A stretch of DNA of 64,000 nt. Origin: Mesorhizobium hawassense. GTDB taxonomy: Bacteria; Pseudomonadota; Alphaproteobacteria; Rhizobiales; Rhizobiaceae. The translations under genes were made by a program, and so were the position numbers. The notes beneath the pieces are model-generated. The model had not been told where the DNA came from, made no database searches, and was given only the letters and a program-made list of their open reading frames with translations. The stretch covers positions 124,001 to 188,000 of the forward strand of contig NZ_QMBP01000005.1 in assembly GCF_003289945.1 (NCBI RefSeq). Direction: 5' to 3'. Positions 18,004-27,467 of this stretch are shown here, in pieces; position 1 is the first letter of the stretch, and each line of letters begins with the position of its first letter.

Positions 18004-19517
18004 GCGCGGCACTCCTTTCCGTTACCGGTGCCGTGAAACACTTCGGTGGCGTGCAGGCGCTGTGCGGCGTCGACTTCGATTTGAAGGCCGGCGAGATCCA
18101 TGCGCTGCTCGGCGAGAACGGCGCCGGCAAGTCGACGCTGATGAACCTTCTGTCGGGCGTCCACACGCCGGACGAGGGCGAGATCCGGATCGACGGCAAG
18201 CCCGTCACCTTCAACAACCCGCGCGAGGCACAGGCCGCCGGCATCGCCACCATCTTCCAGGAACTCGACCTCGTGCCATCGCTCGACGTCGCCGCGAACC
18301 TCTTCCTCGGCCGCGAGCTGATGCGGCCGGGCGGCCTGCTCGACGTGCCGGCGATGCGCCGCGAGGCAAGGAAGCGGCTGGAGGCGATCGAGCTCGCCAT
18401 TGACCCCGCGCGCCTTGTAGCAGACCTTTCCATCGGACAGCGCCAGGTGGTGGCGATCGTCAAGGCGCTGTCTTATGCCTCGCGCGTGCTGATCATGGAC
18501 GAGCCGACCGCCGCGCTCACCGTCGGTGAAGTCGAGCGCCTGTTCGACATCATGCGCAAGCTCGCCGCCACCGGCGTCGGCATCGTCTACATCTCGCACC
18601 GGCTGGAAGAGGTGCCCGAGATCGCCGACCGCGTCACGGTGATGCGCGACGGACGTGTCGCCGGCGTCACCGAGCCCCACGCGCCGCAGGCCGAGCTGGT
18701 GCGGCTACTGGTCGGGCGGCCGCTGGACGAGCTTTATCCTGGGCGCGCGAAGAGCGCCGGCAAAACGCTGCTGAGCCTCAAGGACGCCAGCTTCAGGCTC
18801 GCCCGCGAAAGCGCCGGCTGGCAGCCGCCGACCGGCGTCTCGCTCGACGTGAAAGAGGGCGAGATCGTCGGCCTCGCCGGCATCATGGGGGCAGGGCGCA
18901 CCGAGCTGCTCTCCGCGCTATACGGCACTGGCCTTGCCGGCCGCTGGCAGGGCGAGGTCGCGGTTGACGGCCGGCCGGTAAAACTCGAATCCATCCGCGC
19001 GGCGCGCAAGGCGGGCATCGCCTTCGTCACCGATGACCGGCGCGGCAGCGGCCTGATGCTGAGGATGGCGGTCGGCCTCAATCTGGTGATGTCGGTAATC
19101 CGCCGCATCTCGCCGGCGGGCCTGATGTCGCCGCGCCGACAGGCGGAGGCCGTGAGACAATCCTTCAGCCAGTTCGACATACGCCCCAAGAACCCGGACA
19201 TCGCGGTCGGCGCGCTCTCCGGCGGCAACCAGCAGAAGGTGGTGCTGGCCAAGGAAATCCTCGGCAATCCGCGGCTGCTCCTGCTCGACGAGCCGACGCG
19301 TGGTGTCGATGTCGGCGCCAAGGGCGAGATTTACGCAAGGCTGCGGGCGTTGGCGGCGCAGGGGCTGGGCATATTGGTCGCCTCCAGCGAGATGCCGGAG
19401 CTGATAGGCCTCTGCGACCGGATCGTGGTGCTGCGCCAGGGGCGTAGCGTGGCGGAATTCAATGGCGGCGTCGACGAGCATACCGTGCTTGCCGCGGCAA
19501 ACGGCAGGGAGGCCTGA
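18000..19517 (+). CDS. Sugar ABC transporter ATP-binding protein (RbsA/XylG type)
   Basis: A 505-residue duplicated ATPase that powers sugar import. The first half has Walker A GENGAGKST, signature LSIGQRQ and Walker B VLIMDEPTAALT; the second half has the degenerate Walker A MGAGRTELL, signature LSGGNQQK and Walker B LLLDEPTRGVDVG. This two-cassette design is typical of ribose/xylose/galactose family systems (CUT2). It overlaps both neighbours by a few bases. With the permease and binding protein downstream it forms a full importer, and its LacI partner implies substrate induction. Which sugar is carried cannot be read from sequence. Confidence 0.95.
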   Translation: MSAALLSVTGAVKHFGGVQALCGVDFDLKAGEIHALLGENGAGKSTLMNLLSGVHTPDEGEIRIDGKPVTFNNPREAQAAGIATIFQELDLVPSLDVAANLFLGRELMRPGGLLDVPAMRREARKRLEAIELAIDPARLVADLSIGQRQVVAIVKALSYASRVLIMDEPTAALTVGEVERLFDIMRKLAATGVGIVYISHRLEEVPEIADRVTVMRDGRVAGVTEPHAPQAELVRLLVGRPLDELYPGRAKSAGKTLLSLKDASFRLARESAGWQPPTGVSLDVKEGEIVGLAGIMGAGRTELLSALYGTGLAGRWQGEVAVDGRPVKLESIRAARKAGIAFVTDDRRGSGLMLRMAVGLNLVMSVIRRISPAGLMSPRRQAEAVRQSFSQFDIRPKNPDIAVGALSGGNQQKVVLAKEILGNPRLLLLDEPTRGVDVGAKGEIYARLRALAAQGLGILVASSEMPELIGLCDRIVVLRQGRSVAEFNGGVDEHTVLAAANGREA

Positions 19518-20572
19518 TGTCGGACCAGAAGATTTCGGTGGCGACAAGCCTGGCGCCGGCTGCACCACAAAAGCATCGCGTCGACCCGTTGGCGATCATC
19601 GTCCGCTTCCAGAGCCTGATTGGCCTGGTGCTGGTGGCGATCGGCGGCGTCATCTTCTCGCCCAGGCGCCACGGCGAGATCCTGTTCCTCAACCCCGACA
19701 ACATCGCCAACATCGTGCGCGCCGTGTCGGAGACCGGCATCATCGCCATCGGCATGACCTTCGTCATCATCACCGCCGGCATCGACCTTTCGGTCGGCGC
19801 GGTGCTCGGCCTTTCCAGCGTCGTCACCGCCTCGATGATGATCTCGGGCGGCTTCGGCCTGATCCCGACCATCCTCGCCGTGCTCGCCATGGGCATCGTC
19901 TTCGGCGTCGTCCAGGGCACGATCTCCACCCGTTTCCGCCTGGAGCCGTTCATCGTCACGCTGGCCGGCCTGCAGGCGGCACGGGGTCTCGCGCTGATCG
20001 TGTCCGGCAACCAGTACATCAACATTTCCTATGGCGACGGACCGGGCCTGGCGCCGCCGGTATTCGCAGTGCTGGGCGAGCGGCTGTTCGACAACACCGT
20101 GCCTGTCGCGACCATCGTCTTCATCATCTTTGCCGCAATTGCCACCATCGTGCTGAACACCACGCGTTTCGGCCGCTACGTCTATGCCGTCGGCGGCAAC
20201 GAGCGCGCCGCGCGCATTTCCGGCGTGCCGGTGTCGATGGTGAAGATCTCGGTCTACGCCATCACCGGCTTTGCCTCGGCAATTGCCGGCATCGTGCATG
20301 CCGGCCAGTTCAACTTCGGCAGCGCCAATGACGGCATGGGCTATGAGCTCACGGCCATCGCCGCCGTCGTCATCGGCGGCACCAGCCTGTTCGGCGGCGC
20401 CGGCTCCATGGTCGGCACCGTCGCCGGCACCATCATGCTCGGCGCTTTGGCCAACATCCTTCAGCTCAACAACATCACCCCCGCCACGCAGTTGCTCGCG
20501 ACCGCTGCGATCATCGTCTTGGCGGCGGTGCTTCAATCCCTCGTTCGCCGCCGCGAGGGATTGGGTCGATAG
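19517..20572 (+). CDS. Sugar ABC transporter permease (RbsC type)
   Basis: A 351-residue inner-membrane protein with about eight to ten helices. SETGIIAIGMTFVIITAGIDLSVGA is the family hallmark, NTTRFGRYVYAVGGNERAARISG is the conserved cytoplasmic loop that contacts the ATPase, and GGTSLFGGAGSM is near the C-terminus. The ATG shares one base with the stop of the ATPase gene. It forms the membrane channel of the CUT2 importer. A 42-residue soluble N-terminal leader before the first helix is longer than in RbsC. Confidence 0.95.
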   Translation: MSDQKISVATSLAPAAPQKHRVDPLAIIVRFQSLIGLVLVAIGGVIFSPRRHGEILFLNPDNIANIVRAVSETGIIAIGMTFVIITAGIDLSVGAVLGLSSVVTASMMISGGFGLIPTILAVLAMGIVFGVVQGTISTRFRLEPFIVTLAGLQAARGLALIVSGNQYINISYGDGPGLAPPVFAVLGERLFDNTVPVATIVFIIFAAIATIVLNTTRFGRYVYAVGGNERAARISGVPVSMVKISVYAITGFASAIAGIVHAGQFNFGSANDGMGYELTAIAAVVIGGTSLFGGAGSMVGTVAGTIMLGALANILQLNNITPATQLLATAAIIVLAAVLQSLVRRREGLGR

Positions 20573-20642
20573 GAGGCCGGCGGCACCGGGAAGAGACTGT
20601 AACCAGGCCCCGGCACCCCCGCCGGACAAGGAGGAGAGTAGT

Positions 20643-21626
20643 ATGAGAACCAAAACAGGATCGCGCGTCCTTCGGGCCGCGCTGATGGCAGGCGCGAGCC
20701 TGTGCATCGCCGGCAGCGCCTATGCGGCCGAGCCGCTGGTGAAGGCATGCGCCAAAGATGGCCAGTTCGTCATCGGATTCTCGCAGGCCAACAACGCAGA
20801 GCCCTATCGTCAGCACGTCAATGACGAGCTGACGGCGGCGGCCAAGGAAGTGCCGGGCTTCACGCTGCAGATCGCCGACGGCGCCGGCAACGTCAACACG
20901 CAGACCTCGCAGGTCGACAATTTCATCACCCAGAAGGTCGATATCCTGCTGATCTCGCCCTTCGAGGCGGCCCCGCTGACGCCCGCGGTGAAGCGCGCCA
21001 TGGATGCCGGCATCCCGGTCATCGAGCTCGACCGCAAGACGGTCGGCGATCCCGGCAAGGACTACACGGCCTTCATCGGCGGCGACAATTTCAAGATCGC
21101 CCAGGAAGCCGGCAAGTACACCGCTTCGAAGCTGCTGCCCGATGGCGGCGAGGCGGCGGTGCTGGAAGGCCTGCCGAGCTCGACACCGGCGGTGGAGCGC
21201 CTCAACGGCTTCAAGGAAGGCGTGAAGGGCAATTCAAAGATCCAGATCGTCGCCGAGCAGGCCGCCGACTGGGTTCCGGATAAAGCCCAGACCGCCTTTG
21301 CCGCCATGCTGCAGGCGCATCCCGACATCAAGGTGCTCTATGCCTCGAACGACATGATGGCGGCCGGCGCGCTGCTTGCCGCCAAGGGCGCCGGCAAGGA
21401 CGTCAAGATCATCGGCACCGACGGTCTGCCTGGTCCGGCCGGCGGCATCGAGGCCGTTGCCAAGGGCGACTGGGCGGCGACCTTCACCTACCCGACCGGC
21501 GCCAAGGAAGCGATCGACATGTCGAAGAAGATCCTGCTCGATTGCGCCACGTCGGTGGATACGACGGTGACCGTCGATACCACCGCGATCACGGCGGAAA
21601 ATGCCAAGCAGCTGATGGGCAAGTAA
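20643..21626 (+). CDS. Sugar ABC transporter periplasmic substrate-binding protein
   Basis: A 327-residue protein with a clear signal peptide (basic start, hydrophobic core, cleavage near AYA-AEP at residue 28). The mature part is the type-I periplasmic binding fold of the ribose/galactose family: FVIGFSQANNAEPYRQHVNDE, VDILLISPFEA, GIPVIELDR, and IIGTDGLPGPAGGIEAV. It delivers the sugar to the permease. It is the last gene of the operon, preceded by AAGGAGGA and 70 bases after the permease, allowing separate high expression. The operon ends at a strong terminator. Confidence 0.94.
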   Translation: MRTKTGSRVLRAALMAGASLCIAGSAYAAEPLVKACAKDGQFVIGFSQANNAEPYRQHVNDELTAAAKEVPGFTLQIADGAGNVNTQTSQVDNFITQKVDILLISPFEAAPLTPAVKRAMDAGIPVIELDRKTVGDPGKDYTAFIGGDNFKIAQEAGKYTASKLLPDGGEAAVLEGLPSSTPAVERLNGFKEGVKGNSKIQIVAEQAADWVPDKAQTAFAAMLQAHPDIKVLYASNDMMAAGALLAAKGAGKDVKIIGTDGLPGPAGGIEAVAKGDWAATFTYPTGAKEAIDMSKKILLDCATSVDTTVTVDTTAITAENAKQLMGK

Positions 21627-21647
21627 GCTCGCTTCGCACGACCTTTC

Positions 21648-21681
21648 CAGGGCGGGGTTCACGCGAACCCCGCCCTGTTTG
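21648..21681 (+). terminator. Rho-independent terminator of sugar ABC operon
   Basis: A perfect 13-bp stem (21648-21660 with 21665-21677) with loop ACGC is followed by TTTG. It stands 22 bases after the binding-protein stop. Confidence 0.88.
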
Positions 21682-21813
21682 TATTGCAGGCCGGCCGACA
21701 CGCCGACAGCCGGTTTGATCGAAATTGCACACTGGGCAATAATGCGCTTCGAGCGTGCCGCATCGAAGTGGAATCGACGCGGCAAATGCGGATAGGCGGG
21801 AAGGGGTGTCCCG

Positions 21814-23334
21814 ATGACGACGGCGACGGCCGATCAGGTCTTCCGGTTTGGCGGCTTCACGCTCGACCTTGCCATGGGCACGTTGCGCGGCGTCAACGAG
21901 CCGCTGTTCCTGCGTCCGAAGGCTTTTGCGCTGCTGTCGCATCTTGCCCGCAATATGGGCCGCGTCGTGCCGAAATCGGAACTGATGGATGTGGTGTGGC
22001 CAGGCGTCTACGTCACCGAGGATTCGCTGACGCAGTCGGTGCGCGAGATCCGCAAGGTGCTGGGCGACGACATGGTCCGCACCGTCTCCAAGCGCGGCTA
22101 TATGCTGGCCGCCGAAGCCGAGGCCGCGCCCGAGATCAGCACCCAGCCGATCGTCGCGGTGGTGCGCTTCCGCAATGAGAGCGGTGACCCGGCCGACGAG
22201 GCGATGGTCGATGGATTCGCGGAAGACCTGATCAACGGCGTCGCGCGCTTCGGCACGGTCACGGTGCTGGCGCGGAACTCCAGCTTCTCCTTCGCCTCCT
22301 TCGGCCGCGCCGAGTGGCCACAGATCCGCGCCCGCATCGGCGCCGACTATCTGGTCGAAGGGTCGCTCCGCCGGCAGGGCGAAAATGTCGTGGTGGCGGT
22401 CAGCCTCGTCGATATCGGCACGGCCAGCCAGTTATGGGGTGACCGCTTCCAATCCCATGGCGCCGGGCTTTTCGCGATCGAGCGCGAGATCGTCGAACAG
22501 ATCGTCAGCCGGCTGGTGACCCGCGTCGCCAATGCCGGGCTGCAGCAGGCTGCGAGAAAACCCGAAACCAGCCTTGCCGCCTACGAGCTTCTTCTGCGTG
22601 GCTTCGCCATGTTGCGCGATCCGGCACAGACCGATCAGCGCGCCGCCGAGGCCCTCTTCGAGGCGGCCGTGGCCAAGGATCCGAACTACGGGCTCGCCTA
22701 CACCTATCTTGCCCTGGCGCGCTCGCTGGACGGTGAATTCGGACGCGCCAGCGACGCCGTGCTGGAAAACGCGCGCGACCTTGCCGACAAGGGCCTGGCG
22801 CTATCGCCGGACCAGCCGACCGGACACCGCGTGCAATCGCTCATCCGCCTCTATATGCGCGACCACGAAGCGGCCGAGCAACACATGCGCATCGCGCTGC
22901 AATTGAACCCTTACGATGCCGACAGCATCGAGCAGATGGGCATGCTGCTCACCATGCGCGGCCGCCCGCTCGAGGCGCTGACCTGGCTGGCGCGCGGCAT
23001 CCGCATCGATCCGCTGCATCCGCACTGGTACCAGTTCGACCGCGCCCTGGCGCTCTACATGATGGGGGAATTCAAGCAGGCGGCCGACGCGCTGGAATTG
23101 GCGACGCGACCGGCGCCGTGGATCAGGACGCGGCTGGCGGCCTGCTATGCCCAGATGGGCGAAATGGAGAAGGCGCGGCGGCAGATATCCCTGATCGAGG
23201 AGGGCGATCCGTTCTCGCCGCTCGATTATGCGCTGCGCGGCGTGCCGTTCGAGAACCAGGCCGATGCGGAGCATCTCGCCGAAGGCGTCAGGCTTGCCCT
23301 CGGCGAGACAGAAGCAATTCCAGGAAAAGCGTAA
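21814..23334 (+). CDS. Winged-helix (OmpR/CadC-type) regulator with TPR domain
   Basis: A 506-residue protein. Residues 8-100 form an OmpR/PhoB-type winged helix (FRFGGFTLDLAMGTLRG; LRPKAFALLSHLARNMGRVVPKSELMDVVWPGVYV; TVSKRGYML). Residues 110-240 resemble the TolB-like/FlgO N-terminal segment found in adenylate-cyclase-type regulators (VVRFRNESGDPADEAMVDGF, then DYLVEGSLRRQGE). From about residue 255 to the end are tetratricopeptide repeats. There is no membrane helix, so unlike CadC it is cytosolic. Its gene stands alone after a terminator. Target genes and signal are unknown; start fixed by the domain. Confidence 0.88.
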   Translation: MTTATADQVFRFGGFTLDLAMGTLRGVNEPLFLRPKAFALLSHLARNMGRVVPKSELMDVVWPGVYVTEDSLTQSVREIRKVLGDDMVRTVSKRGYMLAAEAEAAPEISTQPIVAVVRFRNESGDPADEAMVDGFAEDLINGVARFGTVTVLARNSSFSFASFGRAEWPQIRARIGADYLVEGSLRRQGENVVVAVSLVDIGTASQLWGDRFQSHGAGLFAIEREIVEQIVSRLVTRVANAGLQQAARKPETSLAAYELLLRGFAMLRDPAQTDQRAAEALFEAAVAKDPNYGLAYTYLALARSLDGEFGRASDAVLENARDLADKGLALSPDQPTGHRVQSLIRLYMRDHEAAEQHMRIALQLNPYDADSIEQMGMLLTMRGRPLEALTWLARGIRIDPLHPHWYQFDRALALYMMGEFKQAADALELATRPAPWIRTRLAACYAQMGEMEKARRQISLIEEGDPFSPLDYALRGVPFENQADAEHLAEGVRLALGETEAIPGKA

Positions 23335-23375
23335 GCGGCTTTCCGTCCGGAATTGCGTTGAGGCAAAAAGCCCGA

Positions 23376-23735
23376 TCAATCGGTCACGACCACGATGTAG
23401 CGGCCCTGATAGAGCCGATAGTAGGTGCCGCCGCAGCGCCAGACTTCGAAGCCGTTGACCTTGGTGCGAACGCAGCCGCCCGGCAGCGTCGCGACCCAGA
23501 CGTTGGTGTGGCGCAGCACGCGCCACGTCGTGTTGCGGCGCACGACGCCGGCGGCGGTGGTGCGACGGGCGATGCCGGCGGCGCTGCGCGGCGTCCACGG
23601 CGCGCCGATGCGGGCCTCGGCGGTACTGACCAGCGACAGCGCCGGCACAGTGCTGTCGACGAGCTCGACGGCGGTGAGCGCGAGCGCGAACAGGGCCGCC
23701 GCCGAACGATATTTCTTCAAGGATTTCAAAGACAT
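23376..23735 (-). CDS. Small exported protein of unknown function
   Basis: A 119-residue protein. The N-terminus is basic then hydrophobic (YRSAAALFALALTAVELVDS), reading as a signal peptide or anchor. The mature part has Arg-rich stretches and a C-terminal WRCGGTYYRLYQGRYIVVVTD with two cysteines in CVRTKVNGFEVWRC. That tail resembles small rhizobial periplasmic proteins of the DUF6515-like kind, but I would not name a function. A GGAG site precedes the ATG. It lies convergent to the TPR regulator and next to a small membrane protein gene. Confidence 0.65.
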   Translation of the reverse strand: MSLKSLKKYRSAAALFALALTAVELVDSTVPALSLVSTAEARIGAPWTPRSAAGIARRTTAAGVVRRNTTWRVLRHTNVWVATLPGGCVRTKVNGFEVWRCGGTYYRLYQGRYIVVVTD

Positions 23736-23766
23736 TGTCGTTTCTCCAGAGGTTGGTGGTTGAAGT

Positions 23767-24180
23767 CTAGTGGGAGGATGCGGCGGCAAGCCGGGCCGAA
23801 CCCGCCAGTGCCGCCAGGTGAGCAACCACGAACAGCCAGTGCGCCGCGGTTGTGACGTAGCCGACGACGAGCACGTCGGCGGCGACGAAGAACTGCCAGA
23901 ACGCAAGGTTTGCCGTTCCGAGCAGCACATGCACGGCAGCCAGGACGGCGTGCCAGTTGCGCGAATAGGCGATGCGCCAGAGCGCCACGCCGATGATCAG
24001 GGCAAGCCCGTGCGCCTCGATGAAGCCGATGCCGCTGCCCGGCGCATCGCCAAGCAGGATCGCTTCCGGGCCGCGCCCGAAAAAGGAGCCTGCGATATCG
24101 GTGAAGAGCCCGCCTGCCGATGCGAGAATCAGGAAGCCGGCGTTGAAGCGAACGAGAAGATTTCCATAGAAGGGGGGCAT
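23767..24180 (-). CDS. Small integral membrane protein
   Basis: A 137-residue protein with about four hydrophobic helices (around residues 11-30, 52-70, 80-100 and 110-130), few charges and no catalytic motif. It shares the general look of four-helix DUF proteins found in rhizobia, but I do not recognise a family with certainty. It lies 67 bases downstream of the RND pump gene on the same strand, and could be the last gene of that operon. Confidence 0.6.
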   Translation of the reverse strand: MPPFYGNLLVRFNAGFLILASAGGLFTDIAGSFFGRGPEAILLGDAPGSGIGFIEAHGLALIIGVALWRIAYSRNWHAVLAAVHVLLGTANLAFWQFFVAADVLVVGYVTTAAHWLFVVAHLAALAGSARLAAASSH

Positions 24181-24247
24181 GATCGTTCCTTTCGGTATGT
24201 CAGTGGGATGGCCACGGCGGCATCTCCGCCGTGGCTTGTCTGCTCGC

Positions 24248-27200
24248 TCAGGCGGCGATGGCCTGAGGTTCTGCGGTGGCCGTGACCGGCTCGACCCCTG
24301 CCGCGACTTGTTCCGGCGCCTTGATGCGGAACCACGCGACGTAGAGCGTCGGCAGGAAGACCAGCGTCAGCACGGTCGCCACCATCAGCCCGCCCATCAC
24401 CGCATAGGCCATCGGTCCCCAGAACACGGTCGGCGCGATCGGGATCATGCCGAGGATCGCCGCCGCCGCCGTGAGCAGGATCGGCCTGAGCCGATGCGTG
24501 GTGGCGCTGATCACCGCCGCCCATGGCTCTTCGCCGGCGGCGATATGCTGGTCGATCTGCGCGATCAGGATGACCGAGTTGCGGATCACCATGCCGATCA
24601 GCGACATCACGCCGAGGATCGCGACGAAGCCCATCGGTGCGCCTGACAGCAGCAGCGCGCCGGCGACGCCGATGATGGCCAGCGGAGCGGTGAGCAGCAC
24701 CAGCACCAGGCGCTGGAAACTCATCAGCTGGATCATCAGCACCGTCGCCATGATGAACAGCATCAGCGGAAACACCACGAAGATGCTGGCCTTGGCCTTG
24801 GCGCTGTCCTCGATGACACCACCCTGTTCGACGCTGTAGCGCGCCGGCAGCTCGGCCTTGAAGGTGGCGATGGCGCTCCCCAGCCGCTTCGACACGGTAG
24901 TGGCGTTCTCGCCAGGGGCGACGTCGGCCTGCACGGTCACGGTCGGCAGGCGGCCACGGCGCCAGATCAGCGGCGGCTCGGTCTGGTAGCTGAGCTTCGC
25001 CACCTGTTCGAGCGGCACCCGGCGTCCGCCCGAAGCGCTGATCGTCAGGCCGCGCAGCGTGTCGATGCTGGCGCGTTCCGAATCCACGGCGCGGGCAACG
25101 ATGTCGATCAGGTAGGTGTCGTCACGCATCTGCGTGATCTTCGAGCCGGACAGGATCGCGTTGATTGTCTCCGACAGCTGCTGCGAGGAGATGCCCAGCG
25201 CGCGCCCGGTCCTGGTCGACCTCGACCTTGATGACCTTGGCCGGCTCGTTCCAGTCGTAGTTGATGTTGCGCACCGAGGCGTCGCTGCCCAGCACCTGCG
25301 CGAACTGCTGCGCCAGGCTCCGTGTCTTGTCCGGGTCGGGACCCGAGACGCGAAACTTCAGTGGCCAGCCCACCGGCGGTCCAAGCTCCAGCGGCGTGAC
25401 GCGTGCCATGACGTCGTCGAAGCCGGTCGACAGCTCCTTCTCCAGCCGGTCGATGACCGCCTGGCGCACGGCATGGCCCTTGGTGACCACCACGGCCTGG
25501 GCGAAGAAGTCGTTGGCGAGCTGCGCGTCGAGCGGCAGGTAGAAGCGCACCGCGCCCTGGCCGACATAGAAGCTCCAGTGGTCGATGTCGGGATCGGAAG
25601 CGAGCAGCTTTTCGACCCGCCCAACGACGGCGTCCGTCGCCTTGATGGAAGCAGTGCGCGGCAGTGTGAGGTCGAGCATCACCTCGGGCCGGTCCGACTT
25701 CGGGAAGAACTCCTGCCCGACGAAGCCCATGGCCACGACCGAGAGCGCGAACAACCCGGCGGTCGCCGACAGCACCAGCCACTTCGCCCGCATGGCGGTT
25801 TCGAGCAGCGCCTGGAAGCCACGCGCAACGCGCGACGGCTGATGGCTGCCGCCATGGCCCTTGATGCGGTCAGGCAGCAGGAACACACCCGTCAGCGGCG
25901 TGAACAGCACCGCGACCACCCAGGAGACGACGAGCGCGATCGCAACCACCGCGAACAGCGAGAAGCAGTATTCGCCGGCGCCGCTCTTGGCGAAGCCCAC
26001 TGGCACGAAGCCGGCGATCGTCACCACCGTGCCGGTCAGCATCGGGAAGGCGGTCGAGGTGTAGGCATAGGTGGCGGCCGAGATCTTGTCGTAGCCTTCC
26101 TCCATGCGGGCGATCATCATCTCGACCGCGATCATCGCATCGTCGACCAGGAGGCCGAGCGCGATGATCAGTGCGCCGAGCGAGATGCGCTGCAGCGAGA
26201 TGCCGAAATACTCCATGGTGACGAAGGTGATCGCCAGCACCAGCGGGATGGCGACCGCCACCACGACGCCTGGGCGCCAGCCGAGCGCCAGCAGCGAGAC
26301 GGCAAGCACGATGGCGATCGCCTCGCCGAGGCTCTTGGTGAATTCGCCGACGGATTCTTCCACGACATGCGACTGGTCGGCGACCATGCCGAGCTCGGCG
26401 CCGAGCGGCAGTTCGGCCTCCATCTCATGCATCTTCTCCTTGACGTTCTCGCCCAGCGCCAGCGCGTCGCCGCCAGCCGTCATCGAGACAGCGATGCCGA
26501 CCGCGGGCTTGCCGTTGAAGCGGAACATCGGCTGCGGTGGGTCGGAATAGGCGCGCTTGACCTCCGCGACGTCGCCCAGGCGGAAATAATGGCCATTGGC
26601 GTAGAAGTTGATCGCCTTCAGGCTTTCCTCCGAGGTGAAGGATCCGGAAACGCGGATGGCGATGCGCTCGGGACCGGCATCGACCGTGCCGCTCGGCGTC
26701 AGCGCGTTCTGCGCCTGCAGCGCCTGCGTCAGCGTGCCGACGTCGAGGCCGAGCGCCGCCACCTTCTGCGTCGAGAATTCGAGATAGATCTTCTCGTCCT
26801 GCTGGCCGATCAGGTCGACCTTGGCGACGTCCTTCACGGTGAGCAGCCCGGCGCGCAGGCTGGTCGCCATATCCTTCAGCTCGCGATGGCTGAGACTGTC
26901 GGAGGTGAGCGCATAGATCAGCGAATAGGTGTCGCCGAACTCGTCGTTGAAGAACGGACCCTGCACGCCGGACGGCAGCGTCGGTTTGATGTCGTTGAGC
27001 TTCTTGCGCACCTGGTACCAGAGCGGCTGCACCTGGTCGCCGGCAACCGTATCCTTGAGGTTGACGAAGACGACGGATTCGCCGGGCTTGGTGTAGCTCT
27101 TGACGTAGTCGAGGTCGGGCAGCTCCTCGAGCTGCTTCTCGATGCGGTCGGTGATCTGCTCCACCGTGTCGCTGGTGCTGGCGCCCGGCCACATCGTCTT

Positions 27201-27350
27201 CACCACCATGGTCTTGATGGTGAAGGGCGGATCCTCCTCGCGGCCGAGGCCGCGATAGGCGTAGAGGCCGGCGAGCGCGGCCGCGATCATCAGGTAGACG
27301 ATGAAGCTGCGGTGGCGCAGCGCCCATTCGGAAAGATTGAAGCTGCTCAT
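24248..27350 (-). pseudogene. RND-family efflux pump, frameshifted into two frames
   Basis: Together the two frames make a full-length RND transporter of about 1030 residues. The first part (25122-27350, 742 codons) carries the N-terminal helix, the porter domains and the proton-relay helix ALGLLVDDAMIAVEMMIARM. The second (24248-25129) carries the second porter half and the final helices (SLIGMVIRNSVILIAQID). The frame breaks at the GCGCGCGC run at 25198-25205: restoring two bases gives VDQDRARALGISSQ, the expected family sequence, joined to the second frame. It follows the adaptor and monooxygenase genes. Either a recent inactivating deletion or a sequencing error in a GC repeat; all other motifs are intact. 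Confidence 0.88.
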
Positions 27351-27467
27351 GACAAATCCCTCTCGGCGCGCGCGAAGGCGCGTTCCGCCGGCTTCTGCCG
27401 GCTGGCGAAAACAAATGGCGGTTGGGTTTGCGGTCAGCGCCCGCTATTCGGCGGGCACCGTCGCTGG

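Noticed and set aside
19331..20707. Minus-strand frame opposite the sugar permease
   Set aside because: Asp/His/Gly-rich antisense product without motif; permease frame is clear.
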